Shown here: piece after piece, positions 19,721 through 28,901 of the stretch
Position numbering within the stretch: position 1 is the first letter of the stretch
Layout: every line of letters begins with the position of its first letter
DNA from: Chelativorans sp. ZYF759
GTDB taxonomy: Bacteria; Pseudomonadota; Alphaproteobacteria; Rhizobiales; Rhizobiaceae
DNA length: 64,000 bases
Direction of reading: 5' to 3'
Assembly: GCF_012911015.1 (NCBI RefSeq)
Contig: NZ_WVVV01000006.1
Coordinates: 150,830 to 214,829, forward strand
Notes under the pieces: generated by a model
Database searches by the model: none
The model's input: only the letters and a program-made list of their open reading frames with translations
What the model was told of the DNA's origin: nothing
Translations under genes and position numbers: made by a program

Positions 19721-21118
19721 ATGACGAAAGCGAAAACCGGGACGAGCATGATCGAGGGGCTGCTGCGCCGCGCCGGCCTTGCCTGCCTCGCGGCCAGCCT
19801 CTGCCTGCTCCCGGCCCCAGCCGAGGCGCAGCAGCGTTCCATTCCGGTGGTGCGCGATACCGAGATCGAAGCCCTGGTCCGCGACTATACGCGCCCGATC
19901 CTCGAGGCCGCCGGGCTGACGCGCTCGGGCGTCGAGATCATCCTCGTCAACAACAATTCATTCAATGCCTTCGTCGCCGGGCGGCGCATGTTCATCCACA
20001 CCGGCGCGCTGGCGGCCGCCGAGACACCCAACGAGATCATCGGCGTCATCGCGCATGAGGCGGGACACCTGGCCGGCGGCCATCAGGAGCGTCTGCGCGA
20101 GCAGCTCTCGCGCGCCGAGACGATGGCCGTGGTCGCGGCTCTGCTGGGCATGGGCGCGGGCGTCGCGGGGGCTGCCACCGGATCGGGCGGACTTGCCCAG
20201 GCGGGCGCGGGCATCGCGATCGGCGGCGGCGAGATGGCGCGGCGCGGCTTCCTCTCCTACCAGCGCAGCGAAGAGACGACCGCCGACCGGTCGGCCATCA
20301 CCTATCTGGAGCGCACCGGCCAGTCGGGGCGCGGCATGCTGCGCACCTTCGAGCGCTTCTCGGGAGCGCTGGCCCTTTCGGGGGCACGTGTCGATCCCTA
20401 CCAGCAGAGCCATCCCGCCCCACGCGAGCGCATCGTCGCCCTTCAGGATCTCGTGCGCGCAAGCCGCTACTACGAGCGTACGGATCCGCCGGAGCTGCAG
20501 CTGCGCCACGACATGGCGCGTGCCAAGATTGCCGCCTACACGATGGGCCATGGTGCGGTCCAGCGCATGTTCCGCGACAATATCCGCAGCCTGCCGGCGG
20601 CTTATGGCGACGCGATCCAGACCTATCTGTACGGCAATCCCGCGCAGGCCATCTCCAAGATCGACGCGCTGATCGCCCAGCAGCCCGGCAATCCCTATTT
20701 CCACGAGCTTCGGGGCCAGGCGCTCATCCGCGCCAACAGGCCGACGGAGGCGATCGATTCGCTGTCGCGCGCGGTGCAGAACGTGCGCGGCAACAGCGGG
20801 CTGATGCGGGTCGGGCTGGGCCAGGCCCTGGTTGCCATCGGCACGCCTGACGCGCTTGCCCGCGCGGTGCGCGAATTGCGGGCGGGCCTCGATGCGGCGC
20901 CGGAATTCGCCAGCGGCTGGGAATCGCTTGCCCAGGCCTATGGCATGCAGGGCGAGGTGGCGCAGGCCGAGCTTGCCACCGCCGAGAGCCACTTCCATCG
21001 CGGCGCCATTCGCGACGCGAAAATCTTCGCCGCCCGCGCCCAGCAGCGACTGGCGAACGGCTCGCCCGGCTGGGTCAGGGCACAGGACATCATCAACTTC
21101 CGCGAACCGGGCCGCTGA
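19721..21118 (+). CDS. M48 family metalloprotease with TPR tail (BepA-like)
   Basis: A 465-residue exported zinc protease. The signal peptide ends near PAEAQQ (residue 36). The zinc site is HEAGH at 112-116, with the third ligand expected in the SEETTADRSAI region. The C-terminal half (about 310-455) is alpha-helical with tetratricopeptide-like repeats. This is the layout of BepA/YfgC, which checks and degrades stalled outer-membrane proteins. The ATG at 19721 places the signal peptide properly; the frame is open further upstream. A DsbA-like gene follows 32 bases later, so the two periplasmic quality-control genes probably form an operon. Confidence 0.88.
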   Translation: MTKAKTGTSMIEGLLRRAGLACLAASLCLLPAPAEAQQRSIPVVRDTEIEALVRDYTRPILEAAGLTRSGVEIILVNNNSFNAFVAGRRMFIHTGALAAAETPNEIIGVIAHEAGHLAGGHQERLREQLSRAETMAVVAALLGMGAGVAGAATGSGGLAQAGAGIAIGGGEMARRGFLSYQRSEETTADRSAITYLERTGQSGRGMLRTFERFSGALALSGARVDPYQQSHPAPRERIVALQDLVRASRYYERTDPPELQLRHDMARAKIAAYTMGHGAVQRMFRDNIRSLPAAYGDAIQTYLYGNPAQAISKIDALIAQQPGNPYFHELRGQALIRANRPTEAIDSLSRAVQNVRGNSGLMRVGLGQALVAIGTPDALARAVRELRAGLDAAPEFASGWESLAQAYGMQGEVAQAELATAESHFHRGAIRDAKIFAARAQQRLANGSPGWVRAQDIINFREPGR

Positions 21119-21150
21119 CGGCGTCGGAGCGGCAATCAGGGTACAAATAC

Positions 21151-21951
21151 ATGGGCAAGGCAATTGCGGTCGGCGTCGTGGGGCTGGTCATCTCCGCCAT
21201 CATGCTGGGCATGGGCTTCATGGCGGGCAGAGGCGACACCGCCGCGGTCGGCCCGGCGCCGATGGCGCTGGAGCGCAGCGGCCAGATCGATCGCGAGGGC
21301 GTCGAGGCGATCGTCTACGACTTTCTCATCAACAATCCCGAAGTCATGCTCGACGTCCAGTCCGCGCTGGAGGCGCGCGAGCAGGAGAACCGCACGACCG
21401 CTGCCCGTAACGCCATTTCCCAGCTGAGCGGCGACATCTTCAACGCGTCTCTCGACGGTGTCATCGGCAACCCTGAGGGCGACGTGACGATCGTGGAATT
21501 CTTCGATTACAATTGCGGTTTCTGCAAACGCGCGATGGAAGACATGGACGCGGTCATCGCCGCCGATCCCAATGTGCGCTTCGTGCTCAAGGAATTTCCG
21601 ATCCTCGGACCGGATTCTCAGGCCGCTCATGTCGTGTCCAAGGCTTTCAACTCGCTTCATCCGGAGAACTACGCCGATTTCCACCGCCAGCTGATGAGCA
21701 TCGACGGGCGCGCCAACGAAGCCGCCGCGATCCGCGTCGCGCTCCAGAACGGAGCCGATGAGGCCGAGCTGCGCCAGGCCATGCAGGACCCCTCGCTCGG
21801 CGACGCTTTCGAGCGCACCTACACGCTGGCCAACCGGCTTTCGATTACCGGCACCCCCTCCTATGTGATCGGCGAAGACGTCGTGTTTGGCGCCCAGGGC
21901 GCGAGCGTCCTGTTCGATCGGGTCGAGGAGGCGCGCTCCGCCACCCAGTAG
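21151..21951 (+). CDS. DsbA family thiol-disulfide protein
   Basis: A 266-residue periplasmic or membrane-anchored thioredoxin-fold protein. An N-terminal hydrophobic helix (about 4-26) has no clear cleavage site. A helical leader region is followed by the DsbA-like domain with active site CGFC (122-125) in FFDYNCGFCKRAM. The cis-proline loop is ITGTPSYVIG near residue 235. The layout resembles Com1/ScsC-like proteins, which can act as disulfide isomerases as well as oxidases. It probably shares an operon with the M48 protease. Direction of redox activity cannot be told from sequence. Confidence 0.88.
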   Translation: MGKAIAVGVVGLVISAIMLGMGFMAGRGDTAAVGPAPMALERSGQIDREGVEAIVYDFLINNPEVMLDVQSALEAREQENRTTAARNAISQLSGDIFNASLDGVIGNPEGDVTIVEFFDYNCGFCKRAMEDMDAVIAADPNVRFVLKEFPILGPDSQAAHVVSKAFNSLHPENYADFHRQLMSIDGRANEAAAIRVALQNGADEAELRQAMQDPSLGDAFERTYTLANRLSITGTPSYVIGEDVVFGAQGASVLFDRVEEARSATQ

Positions 21952-22016
21952 CGGCCAAGGGGGTCGTTTCCAGTGAATTGCGGCCCTCGAACAGCCGTCA
22001 GGCAGGTGCCAAGCCA

Positions 22017-22044
22017 TTGCGTTGCGCGCCATGCAGACTATAGA
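22017..22044 (+). promoter_or_regulatory. Sigma70-like promoter of the aroQ-accB-accC run
   Basis: TTGCGT (22017-22022), 16-base spacer, TATAGA (22039-22044). A start near 22051 leaves a leader of about 33 bases before the aroQ ATG. No terminator separates aroQ, accB, accC, aat and sixA, so this may drive all five. Confidence 0.55.
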
Positions 22045-22083
22045 GGGTGCTGCACGACACGGCCCCGGCCCTGGATATATTGA

Positions 22084-22536
22084 ATGGCAAAACCGGTCTA
22101 CGTCCTGAACGGCCCCAACCTGAACATGCTCGGCAAGCGTGAGCCGCAGACCTATGGGAACACGACGCTGGACGGTATCGAGCAGCTCTGCCGGCGCGCC
22201 GGCGAGAAAATCGGCCTGACGATCGATTTCCGCCAGACCAACCATGAGGGTGTTCTGGTGGACTGGGTTCAGGAAGCGGGCGAGAAATCCGCCGGCATCG
22301 TCATCAATCCGGGTGCCTATGGCCACACGTCGATTGCCCTCCACGACGCCATTCGCGCCGTCGCGCCGCTCAAGGTCGTGGAAGTGCACATCTCCAACAT
22401 CCATGCGCGCGAGACCTTCCGCCACAGATCGATGATCGCGCCGGCCGCCGCCGGCATGATCTGCGGTCTCGGTCCGCAGGGCTACGCCATGGCGCTGCAA
22501 GCATTTTCGGCCTCGGACGAGGCGCAGGAGCGATAG
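22084..22536 (+). CDS. aroQ: Type II 3-dehydroquinate dehydratase
   Basis: A 150-residue dodecameric-type dehydroquinase, third step of the shikimate pathway to aromatic amino acids. The flexible-lid tyrosine is Tyr24 (REPQTYG), the NPGAYGHTS loop lies at 75-83, and the catalytic Glu100-His102 pair lies in [11 protein letters not shown]. The length is usual. It is 14 bases before accB; the aroQ-accB-accC order is widely conserved in alphaproteobacteria and other Gram-negatives. Confidence 0.97.
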   Translation: MAKPVYVLNGPNLNMLGKREPQTYGNTTLDGIEQLCRRAGEKIGLTIDFRQTNHEGVLVDWVQEAGEKSAGIVINPGAYGHTSIALHDAIRAVAPLKVVEVHISNIHARETFRHRSMIAPAAAGMICGLGPQGYAMALQAFSASDEAQER

Positions 22537-22550
22537 GGACAGACCTACCC

Positions 22551-23018
22551 ATGACAAGCAAGAAACCCGCCGTCGACCAGCAGCTCATCCGCGACCTCGC
22601 GCATATTCTCGACGAGACCAACCTGACCGAGATCGAGGTCGAGCAGGATGCGATGCGCATCCGCGTGTCGCGGCAGTCTTCCGGCGGACCCGTCCACTAC
22701 GCCCCGCCACCTGCAGCGGCGCCCGCCAGCGCGTCCGTTCAGCCGGCAGCCGCCGCCGAGACGGCTGCCGCTTCCGACAGGGCGCGCAACACCGTGCCCT
22801 CGCCGATGGTGGGCACGGCCTACCTGGCCCCGTCTCCCGATGCCAAGCCGTTCATCGAGGTGGGCCAGAGCGTCAAGGAAGGCCAGACGCTGCTCATCAT
22901 CGAAGCGATGAAGACGATGAACCAGATCCCCTCCCCGCGCTCCGGCACCGTGACCGCGATCCTGTGCGAGGACGCCCAGCCCGTCGAATTCGGCGAGCCG
23001 CTGGTGGTCATCGAATAG
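22551..23018 (+). CDS. accB: Biotin carboxyl carrier protein of acetyl-CoA carboxylase
   Basis: A 155-residue carrier that holds the biotin for acetyl-CoA carboxylation, the first step of fatty-acid synthesis. The N-terminal helical domain (1-42) is joined by an Ala/Pro-rich linker (about 45-80) to the biotinyl domain. Biotin is attached to Lys121 in EAMKTMN, and the domain keeps the thumb-like insert near residues 91-101. It is 15 bases upstream of accC. Confidence 0.97.
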   Translation: MTSKKPAVDQQLIRDLAHILDETNLTEIEVEQDAMRIRVSRQSSGGPVHYAPPPAAAPASASVQPAAAAETAAASDRARNTVPSPMVGTAYLAPSPDAKPFIEVGQSVKEGQTLLIIEAMKTMNQIPSPRSGTVTAILCEDAQPVEFGEPLVVIE

Positions 23019-23033
23019 GGATCGGGGCAATCG

Positions 23034-24377
23034 ATGTTTCAGAAAATCCTCATTGCCAATCGCGGTGAAATCGCGCTGCGCGTCCTGCGCGCCGCACGCG
23101 AGCTCGGCATCAAGACGGTGGCCGTGCATTCGACCGCCGATGCCGAGGCCATGCATGTCAGGCTCGCCGACGAGAGCGTCTGCATCGGCCCCCCCGCCTC
23201 GCGCGACAGCTATCTCAACATCCACCAGATCGTGGCGGCCTGCGAGATCACCGGCGCCGACGCCATCCATCCGGGCTACGGTTTCCTGTCGGAGAACGCC
23301 AAGTTCGCCGAAATCCTGGAAGCCCACGACATCACCTTCATCGGTCCGCGCGCCCAGCACATCCGTATCATGGGCGATAAGATCGAGGCCAAGAAGACGG
23401 CCAAGCGCCTCGGCATCCCCGTGGTGCCGGGGTCGGAAGGCGCCGTTACCGAGGAAAGCGAGGCGCTGAAGATCGCCGCGGAGATCGGGTATCCCGTCAT
23501 CGTGAAGGCGGCAGCCGGCGGCGGCGGTCGCGGCATGAAGGTGGCCCGCTCCGAAGAGGAGATGCGCGTCGCGCTCGGCACGGCACGTTCCGAAGCCGGC
23601 GCTGCCTTCGGTGACGACGCGGTCTATATCGAGAAATACCTGTCCAAGCCGCGCCACATCGAGATCCAGGTGATGGGCGACGGCGAGGGCCAGGCCATTC
23701 ATCTCGGCGAGCGCGACTGCTCGCTGCAGCGGCGCCACCAGAAGGTGTGGGAAGAGGCCTTCTCGCCCGCCCTCAACGCCTCCGAGCGCCAGCGCATCGG
23801 CGAGATCTGTTCCAAGGCGGTTGCCGATCTCGGCTATTCGGGCGCCGGCACGATCGAGTTCCTCTACGAGGATGGCGAGTTCTACTTCATCGAGATGAAC
23901 ACGCGCCTGCAGGTCGAGCATCCGGTGACCGAAGCGATCACCGGCATCGACCTCGTGCATGAACAGATCCGCATCGCGTCGGGCGGCGGCCTTTCGGTGC
24001 GCCAGCAAGATGTCAGCTTCGAGGGCCATGCCATCGAGTGTCGCATCAATGCCGAGGACCCGCGTACCTTCACGCCTTCGCCCGGGACCGTGACGCATTT
24101 CCACACGCCCGGCGGGCTGGGCATCCGCGTCGATTCGGCGGTCTATTCGGGCTACAAGATCCCGCCCTATTACGACAGCCTGATCGGCAAGCTGATCGTG
24201 CACGGGCGCAATCGGGTCGAATGCATGATGCGCCTGCGCCGCGCGCTCGACGAATTCGTTGTCGACGGCATCAACACGACGCTGCCCCTGTTCCGCGAAC
24301 TCGTCGGCAACATTGACATCGCCAATGGCGATTACGACATCCACTGGCTGGAGAAACATCTCGCAGCCAAGGGCTGA
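23034..24377 (+). CDS. accC: Biotin carboxylase subunit of acetyl-CoA carboxylase
   Basis: A 447-residue ATP-grasp enzyme that carboxylates the biotin on AccB using bicarbonate and ATP. It begins [16 protein letters not shown], the standard N-terminus. The glycine-rich ATP loop [10 protein letters not shown] lies at about 160-169, [13 protein letters not shown] at about 198-210, and the biotin/bicarbonate-site segment [14 protein letters not shown] at about 287-300. The length is normal. It is the third gene of the aroQ run, and aat follows 19 bases later. Confidence 0.97.
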   Translation: MFQKILIANRGEIALRVLRAARELGIKTVAVHSTADAEAMHVRLADESVCIGPPASRDSYLNIHQIVAACEITGADAIHPGYGFLSENAKFAEILEAHDITFIGPRAQHIRIMGDKIEAKKTAKRLGIPVVPGSEGAVTEESEALKIAAEIGYPVIVKAAAGGGGRGMKVARSEEEMRVALGTARSEAGAAFGDDAVYIEKYLSKPRHIEIQVMGDGEGQAIHLGERDCSLQRRHQKVWEEAFSPALNASERQRIGEICSKAVADLGYSGAGTIEFLYEDGEFYFIEMNTRLQVEHPVTEAITGIDLVHEQIRIASGGGLSVRQQDVSFEGHAIECRINAEDPRTFTPSPGTVTHFHTPGGLGIRVDSAVYSGYKIPPYYDSLIGKLIVHGRNRVECMMRLRRALDEFVVDGINTTLPLFRELVGNIDIANGDYDIHWLEKHLAAKG

Positions 24378-24396
24378 AGTCCTGACGGAACAACAC

Positions 24397-25008
24397 ATGT
24401 CGCGACCGCTCGCGCCCGGACAGCGGATACCGCCTGACCTCCTGCTTCGCGCCTACGCGACGGGCGTGTTTCCCATGGCCGAGAGCCAGGACGATACGGA
24501 GGTATTCTGGGTGCGCCCGGAAGAACGCGGCATCATCCCGCTCGATCGCTTCCATGTGCCGAAGAGCCTCGCCAAGAAGATCAGGCAGCGACCCTTCGAC
24601 ATCCGCTTCGACAGCGATTTCGCCGGCGTCATCGAGGGCTGCGCCGAGACGCGCTTGGGCCGGACAAGCACATGGATCAACCAGCCGATCCGCCAGGCCT
24701 ACCGGGCGCTCTTCGAACGTGGCAATTGCCACACGGTCGAAGCCTGGCAGGACGGACGTCTCGTGGGCGGGCTCTATGGGGTCACGCTGGGCCGGGCCTT
24801 CTTCGGCGAAAGCATGTTCGCGCGCGAGCGCGACGCCTCCAAGATCTGCCTGGCGCATCTCGTCGAGCGCCTGAAGGAGCGCGGATTCATCCTTCTCGAC
24901 ACGCAGTTCACCACCGATCATCTCAAACGCTTCGGAGCCATCGACGTGCCGCGCGCGCGCTACGAGACGCTTCTGGAGGAGGCGCTGCAAGGTGCCGCGG
25001 AGTTCTGA
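24397..25008 (+). CDS. aat: Leucyl/phenylalanyl-tRNA--protein transferase
   Basis: A 203-residue N-end-rule enzyme that adds Leu or Phe from tRNA to proteins with N-terminal Arg or Lys, marking them for ClpAP. Family signatures are [14 protein letters not shown] (about 16-29), [13 protein letters not shown] (about 38-50) and FFGESMF with [13 protein letters not shown] near the C-terminus. The frame is open upstream inside accC, but the ATG at 24397 gives the normal length. The stop is followed after two bases by the sixA start. Confidence 0.95.
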   Translation: MSRPLAPGQRIPPDLLLRAYATGVFPMAESQDDTEVFWVRPEERGIIPLDRFHVPKSLAKKIRQRPFDIRFDSDFAGVIEGCAETRLGRTSTWINQPIRQAYRALFERGNCHTVEAWQDGRLVGGLYGVTLGRAFFGESMFARERDASKICLAHLVERLKERGFILLDTQFTTDHLKRFGAIDVPRARYETLLEEALQGAAEF

Positions 25009-25010
25009 CA

Positions 25011-25523
25011 ATGGCCAGCCGCCTTCTCCTGATGCGCCACGCCAAGGCGCGCTGGCCGAGCCCGGGTTCGGACGATTTCGACCGTCCACTGACCGATATC
25101 GGCATCCAGGAAGCCCGCTCCATGGCCGATATGATCGAGGCGGCGGGCCTGCGTCCCGATCTGGTGCTCTGCTCGGGCGCAAGACGCTGCCGCGAGACCT
25201 GGCAGCAACTGTCCAACTCGATCGAGGTGGAGGCGGTCGAGTATGACGATGCGCTTTATTCGAACGATGCGGCTGGCTATCTCGACCATGTACGCCTGCA
25301 CGGCGCGGCGGGCACCCTGCTTGTCATCGGCCACAACCCGATGACGGAGGAACTGGCGATGGCGCTGACCTCGGACCGCACCGGGGCGGCGCCCTCGGCA
25401 CTGGCGGGCGGGTTTCCGACCGCGGCCCTGGCGGTGATCGAGACGGCAGGGGCGCTTTCGGAGCTCAGGCCCTCGGGCGCACGGCTCGAGGCCTTCATCA
25501 CGCCGCGCGAACACGCCGACTGA
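25011..25523 (+). CDS. sixA: SixA-type histidine phosphatase family protein
   Basis: A 170-residue protein of the phosphoglycerate-mutase-like histidine phosphatase superfamily. The catalytic RHA motif at 9-11 (LLMRHAKARWP) holds the phospho-accepting His10, and the second catalytic His108 lies in VIGHNPM. The small size and SixA-like opening suggest a protein phosphohistidine phosphatase, perhaps acting on phosphotransfer or PTS proteins, but the substrate is inferred. The start ATG at 25011 lies two bases after the aat stop, so translation is probably coupled. A terminator follows. Confidence 0.85.
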   Translation: MASRLLLMRHAKARWPSPGSDDFDRPLTDIGIQEARSMADMIEAAGLRPDLVLCSGARRCRETWQQLSNSIEVEAVEYDDALYSNDAAGYLDHVRLHGAAGTLLVIGHNPMTEELAMALTSDRTGAAPSALAGGFPTAALAVIETAGALSELRPSGARLEAFITPREHAD

Positions 25524-25539
25524 CGTCCAGACGCGAAAG

Positions 25540-25570
25540 CCCCGCCGGGCGACCTGCACCGGCGGGGTTT
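25540..25570 (+). terminator. Intrinsic terminator after sixA
   Basis: Nine-base stem CCCCGCCGG (25540-25548) with CCGGCGGGG (25559-25567), a ten-base loop, then TTT. It lies between the convergent sixA and sugar dehydrogenase stops. Confidence 0.85.
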
Positions 25571-25593
25571 GTGGCTGTCATTTCCGCAATTGG

Positions 25594-26784
25594 TCAGTCT
25601 GAGGCGGGCACCAGACGCACCAGCGGCGCGTTGGAATCGTCGATCAGCACATAAAGATAGCCATTGTCCGGACCCACGGCGACGTCACGGATGCGCCAGC
25701 CTTCGCCATCCAGCAACCGCTCCTCCATCTCCACTTCCATGCCGTTGACGCTGAAGTGGCCGAGATACTGGTGCGCGAGATTGCCCATGAACATGTTGCC
25801 CTGCCAGCCCTCGAAGGCATCGCCATCATAGAAGGTCAGGCCCGAGGGCGGGAAGCCTTCCGGATGATCCGACTCCCACCAGTAGACAGGATCGACGGTG
25901 TCGGCGACTTCCGGCGGGGTCGGCGCGAATCGCTCACCCGTGCGGTAGTCCACGCCCCAGGTCGCGATCGGCCAGCCGAAATTGCCGCCGCCCTGGATGA
26001 CGTTGATCTCGTCGCCATTGTTCTCGCCGTGCTCGTTCTGCCAGAGCTCGCCCGTCTCTGGATGGAACGCCAGGCCCTGCGGGTTGCGGTGGCCGTAGGA
26101 CCAGATCGTGTCGCGGGCTTCCTCGACGTCCACGAAGGGATTGTCCTCCGGCACCGACCCGTCAGCCTCCAGGCGATGGATCTTGCCGAGGTCGCCGGTC
26201 AGATCCTGCGCATAGTGCTGCGGCCCGAAATCCTTGGACTGGCGGTCGCCGACGGAGAAATAGACACGGTTGTCGCTATCGAAGGCGATGCGGGAGCCAT
26301 AGTGGCCCTGGCCGGCATCGTCGAAAGGCTCTGCCACGAACAGTTCTTCCAGATCGCTCAGTTCGAGGGCATCAATGTCGAGGCGGGCGCGGCCGATATA
26401 GGTCGAGCTCTGACCATCGTCATTGATGCCCGACCAGGCCATGTAGAGCCAGTTCTCGTCGGCGAAATCGGGGTAGAGCGCGATGTCGAGCAGGCCGCCC
26501 TGCCCTTGCGCATGAATGTCGGGCAACCCCGAAATCTCCTCGACCTCACCGCTGTCGCGGTCGACCAGCTTGAGACGTCCAGGCCGCTCGCTGACCAGCA
26601 GGCGCCCGTCTTCCGGCACGAAGGCCATGCCCCAGGCATTGTCAAAGCCCTCGGCCACGGTCTCGATCTCGTAGGCCGATTCTTCCTGCGCGTGCGCACC
26701 GGGAACGGCGAAGGCGACGGCCAGCGCGAGAGCACTTGCGGTGAGGGTGAAATCGGCGCGGATGCGGCGCGTGCGTGCGAGCAT
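25594..26784 (-). CDS. PQQ-dependent soluble sugar (aldose) dehydrogenase family protein
   Basis: A 396-residue exported six-bladed beta-propeller of the GdhB/YliI family, which oxidises sugars with PQQ and feeds electrons to the respiratory chain. The signal peptide ends near GAHAQEE. Landmarks are WGMAFVPEDGRLLVSERPG, QGGLLDIALYPDF, GHYGSRIAFD (likely catalytic His), SYGHRNPQGLAFHP and NEHGENNGDEIN (calcium/PQQ site). The protein is strongly acidic. The ATG at 26784 has AGGAGAAG seven bases upstream; the frame runs open to 26868 without support. A candidate sigma-EcfG promoter lies just upstream. Confidence 0.9.
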   Translation of the reverse strand: MLARTRRIRADFTLTASALALAVAFAVPGAHAQEESAYEIETVAEGFDNAWGMAFVPEDGRLLVSERPGRLKLVDRDSGEVEEISGLPDIHAQGQGGLLDIALYPDFADENWLYMAWSGINDDGQSSTYIGRARLDIDALELSDLEELFVAEPFDDAGQGHYGSRIAFDSDNRVYFSVGDRQSKDFGPQHYAQDLTGDLGKIHRLEADGSVPEDNPFVDVEEARDTIWSYGHRNPQGLAFHPETGELWQNEHGENNGDEINVIQGGGNFGWPIATWGVDYRTGERFAPTPPEVADTVDPVYWWESDHPEGFPPSGLTFYDGDAFEGWQGNMFMGNLAHQYLGHFSVNGMEVEMEERLLDGEGWRIRDVAVGPDNGYLYVLIDDSNAPLVRLVPASD

Positions 26785-26819
26785 GATCTTCTCCTGTTGC
26801 GATGGGATGTCCCTTGGGC

Positions 26820-26844
26820 AACCCATCCGTGTCGCCCCGGTTCC
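26820..26844 (-). promoter_or_regulatory. Candidate sigma-EcfG promoter of the sugar dehydrogenase gene
   Basis: On the minus strand, GGAAC (26844-26840), 17 bases, then GTT (26822-26820). This matches the general-stress consensus GGAAC-N16/17-GTT. The start would be near 26813, about 30 bases before the ATG at 26784. Confidence 0.55.
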
Positions 26845-26949
26845 GCAAAAAGCGCGTAGCCCGATCACGTCCGCTTGAATCGATCGCCTTAACCGGTCCG
26901 CAATTGAACGAAGGCTAAGGAGTCGCAGCGATGCGATTCGGAGGCGGGG

Positions 26950-27528
26950 TTGGCGAGATTCGGAAAGGCAGGCAGCAAGCCGCGCGGCTCACGAAAGCCG
27001 ACGCAGCGGCGTAGCCCTCCGCGGCGGTTCCGCTACGGGCTGCAACAGATTTCGCGCGATTTCGGAATCGTCGCGGCGGCAGCCTTCATCGGTTTCGGCC
27101 TGGCCTATTCCTGGCAGCCGCAGTCGGAACGCGCCGGCCTGCCGCAAACCGACAGTCATCTGGTGGCCTATGCGCCGGCGCGCGATTTCCCGATCTGCGG
27201 CTCGGGCCAACGGGTCAATTGCGTGGTCGACGGCGACACTTTCTGGTTCGACGGGGAACGAGTCCGGATCGCCGATATCGACGCACCGGAAATCTCGCGC
27301 CCCGAATGCAGCCGCGAGGCCGAACTCGGGCGTCGGTCCACCCAGCGCCTGCAGGCACTGCTCAATGAGGGCCCGTTCGAACTGCGCCGCCAAGGCAGCC
27401 GCGACCGCGACGTCTACGGACGGCTGCTGCGCACCGTGCACCGCGACGGCGGCTCGCTGGGGGATGTGCTCGTGAACGAAGGTCTTGCCCGGCACTGGCG
27501 CGGGCGCTCCGAGCGGTGGTGCGGCTAG
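26950..27528 (+). CDS. Membrane-anchored thermonuclease (SNase-like) family protein
   Basis: A 192-residue protein. A very basic cytoplasmic N-terminus (about 1-35) is followed by one hydrophobic helix (IVAAAAFIGFGLAYSW, about 40-55) and a staphylococcal-nuclease-like OB domain. It keeps VVDGDTFWFDGERVRIADIDAPE (calcium-binding Asp residues and the catalytic Arg region) and DRDVYGRLL. Four cysteines (two near CGSGQRVNC) suggest disulfides in the periplasm. Nuclease activity is plausible but unproven. The start is a TTG at 26950; a closer ATG at 26931 is in another frame and soon stops. Confidence 0.78.
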   Translation: MARFGKAGSKPRGSRKPTQRRSPPRRFRYGLQQISRDFGIVAAAAFIGFGLAYSWQPQSERAGLPQTDSHLVAYAPARDFPICGSGQRVNCVVDGDTFWFDGERVRIADIDAPEISRPECSREAELGRRSTQRLQALLNEGPFELRRQGSRDRDVYGRLLRTVHRDGGSLGDVLVNEGLARHWRGRSERWCG

Positions 27529-27552
27529 GACGACAAAAGCCCGCCCGTCGCG

Positions 27553-28866
27553 TCAGGCGGCGCGTTCGATGCGGATAACCTGCGGCTTGTCGATCAGGTG
27601 TCCGTCGCCGGTGATCTTCTCGACCGCCTTGCGCACCGAGGCCTCCATGGTCTCATGCGTGACCAGGATCACCGTCTTCACATCGGGCGTGTTCTGGCCA
27701 TTGGCGTGCTGGACGATGGATTCCAGCGAAATGTTGTTTTCCGCCATGCGCTTGGCGACAGCCGCGAAGACGCCGGCGCGGTCGCGCACCGACAGGCGGA
27801 TGAAATAGCCCCCCTCGTGGCTGCGCATGCGCGCACGCTTGTAGGGCGCCAGTTCGCGCACCGGCCGTCCGAAGACCGGACCGTGCTGGAAGCCCGGCCG
27901 GCTCTTGGCGATGTCGGCCAGATCGCCGATTACGGACGAGGCGGTCGCGTCGCCGCCCGCCCCCGGTCCCGAAAGCAGCAACTCGCCCAGCGTGTCGGTC
28001 TCGATCGCCACCGCATTCGTAACGCCATGAACCTGCGCGATCACCGATGACATCGGCACCATGGTCGGGTGGACACGCTGCTCAATGCCGGTCTCGGTGC
28101 GCAGCGCCACGCCGAGCAGCTTGATGCGGTAGCCGAGTTCGCCCGCCGCCTTGATGTCTGCCTGGGTGATGTTGGAGATGCCTTCCAGATAGATGTCGTC
28201 GGGCGAGATCTTGGTGCCGAAGGCGAGGCTCGTCAGAATGGCGAGCTTGTGGGCGGTGTCCTGGCCCTCGATATCGAAGGTCGGGTCCGCCTCGGCATAG
28301 CCCAGCCGCTGGGCGTCCGCCAGGCACTCGGCGAAATCCATCTTCTCGGCTTCCATGCGGGTGAGGATGTAGTTGCAGGTGCCGTTGAGGATGCCGTAGA
28401 CGCGGCTGATCGTATTGGCCGCCATCGCCTCGCGCATGGTCTTGATGATCGGGATGCCGCCGGCCACCGCCGCCTCGTAATTGAGGAGCACGCCCTTCTT
28501 CTCGGCGATCTCCGCCAGCGCCAGACCCTGGCTGGCGAGCAGCGCCTTGTTGGCAGTCACCACGTGACGGCCGGCCTTGAGCGCCGCCTTCACGCAGGCC
28601 ATGGCGGGGCCGTTATCGCCGCCGATCAGCTCGACCAGCACGTCGATCCCGGCTTTCTCGGCCATCTCGGCGGCGTCGTCGTACCATTCGATGCCGGACA
28701 GATCGATGCCGCGGTCGCGGCTCCTGTCGCGCGCGCTGACGGCGGTGACGACGATCGGACGCCCGCATTGCCGGGTGAGTTCGTCCGACTTGGCGGCGAG
28801 AATTCGGACGACGGATGAGCCGACCGTACCAAGGCCGGCAACGCCGACGCGCAACGCTTCACTCAT
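27553..28866 (-). CDS. hom: Homoserine dehydrogenase
   Basis: A 437-residue enzyme that reduces aspartate semialdehyde to homoserine, the branch to threonine and methionine. The NAD(P) fold opens with VGVAGLGTVGSSVV (8-21). The substrate and catalytic region includes VVTANKALLA, NYEAAVAGGIPII, GILNGTCNYILT and GYAEADPTFDIEG. The C-terminal part (about 350-430) is an ACT domain, which usually gives threonine feedback. It is 35 bases downstream of an AlaC-like aminotransferase gene in the same direction. Confidence 0.97.
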   Translation of the reverse strand: MSEALRVGVAGLGTVGSSVVRILAAKSDELTRQCGRPIVVTAVSARDRSRDRGIDLSGIEWYDDAAEMAEKAGIDVLVELIGGDNGPAMACVKAALKAGRHVVTANKALLASQGLALAEIAEKKGVLLNYEAAVAGGIPIIKTMREAMAANTISRVYGILNGTCNYILTRMEAEKMDFAECLADAQRLGYAEADPTFDIEGQDTAHKLAILTSLAFGTKISPDDIYLEGISNITQADIKAAGELGYRIKLLGVALRTETGIEQRVHPTMVPMSSVIAQVHGVTNAVAIETDTLGELLLSGPGAGGDATASSVIGDLADIAKSRPGFQHGPVFGRPVRELAPYKRARMRSHEGGYFIRLSVRDRAGVFAAVAKRMAENNISLESIVQHANGQNTPDVKTVILVTHETMEASVRKAVEKITGDGHLIDKPQVIRIERAA

Positions 28867-28901
28867 GTTCCGGGATGCCCCCTGTCCGTAGCTTCTCGGC
28901 C

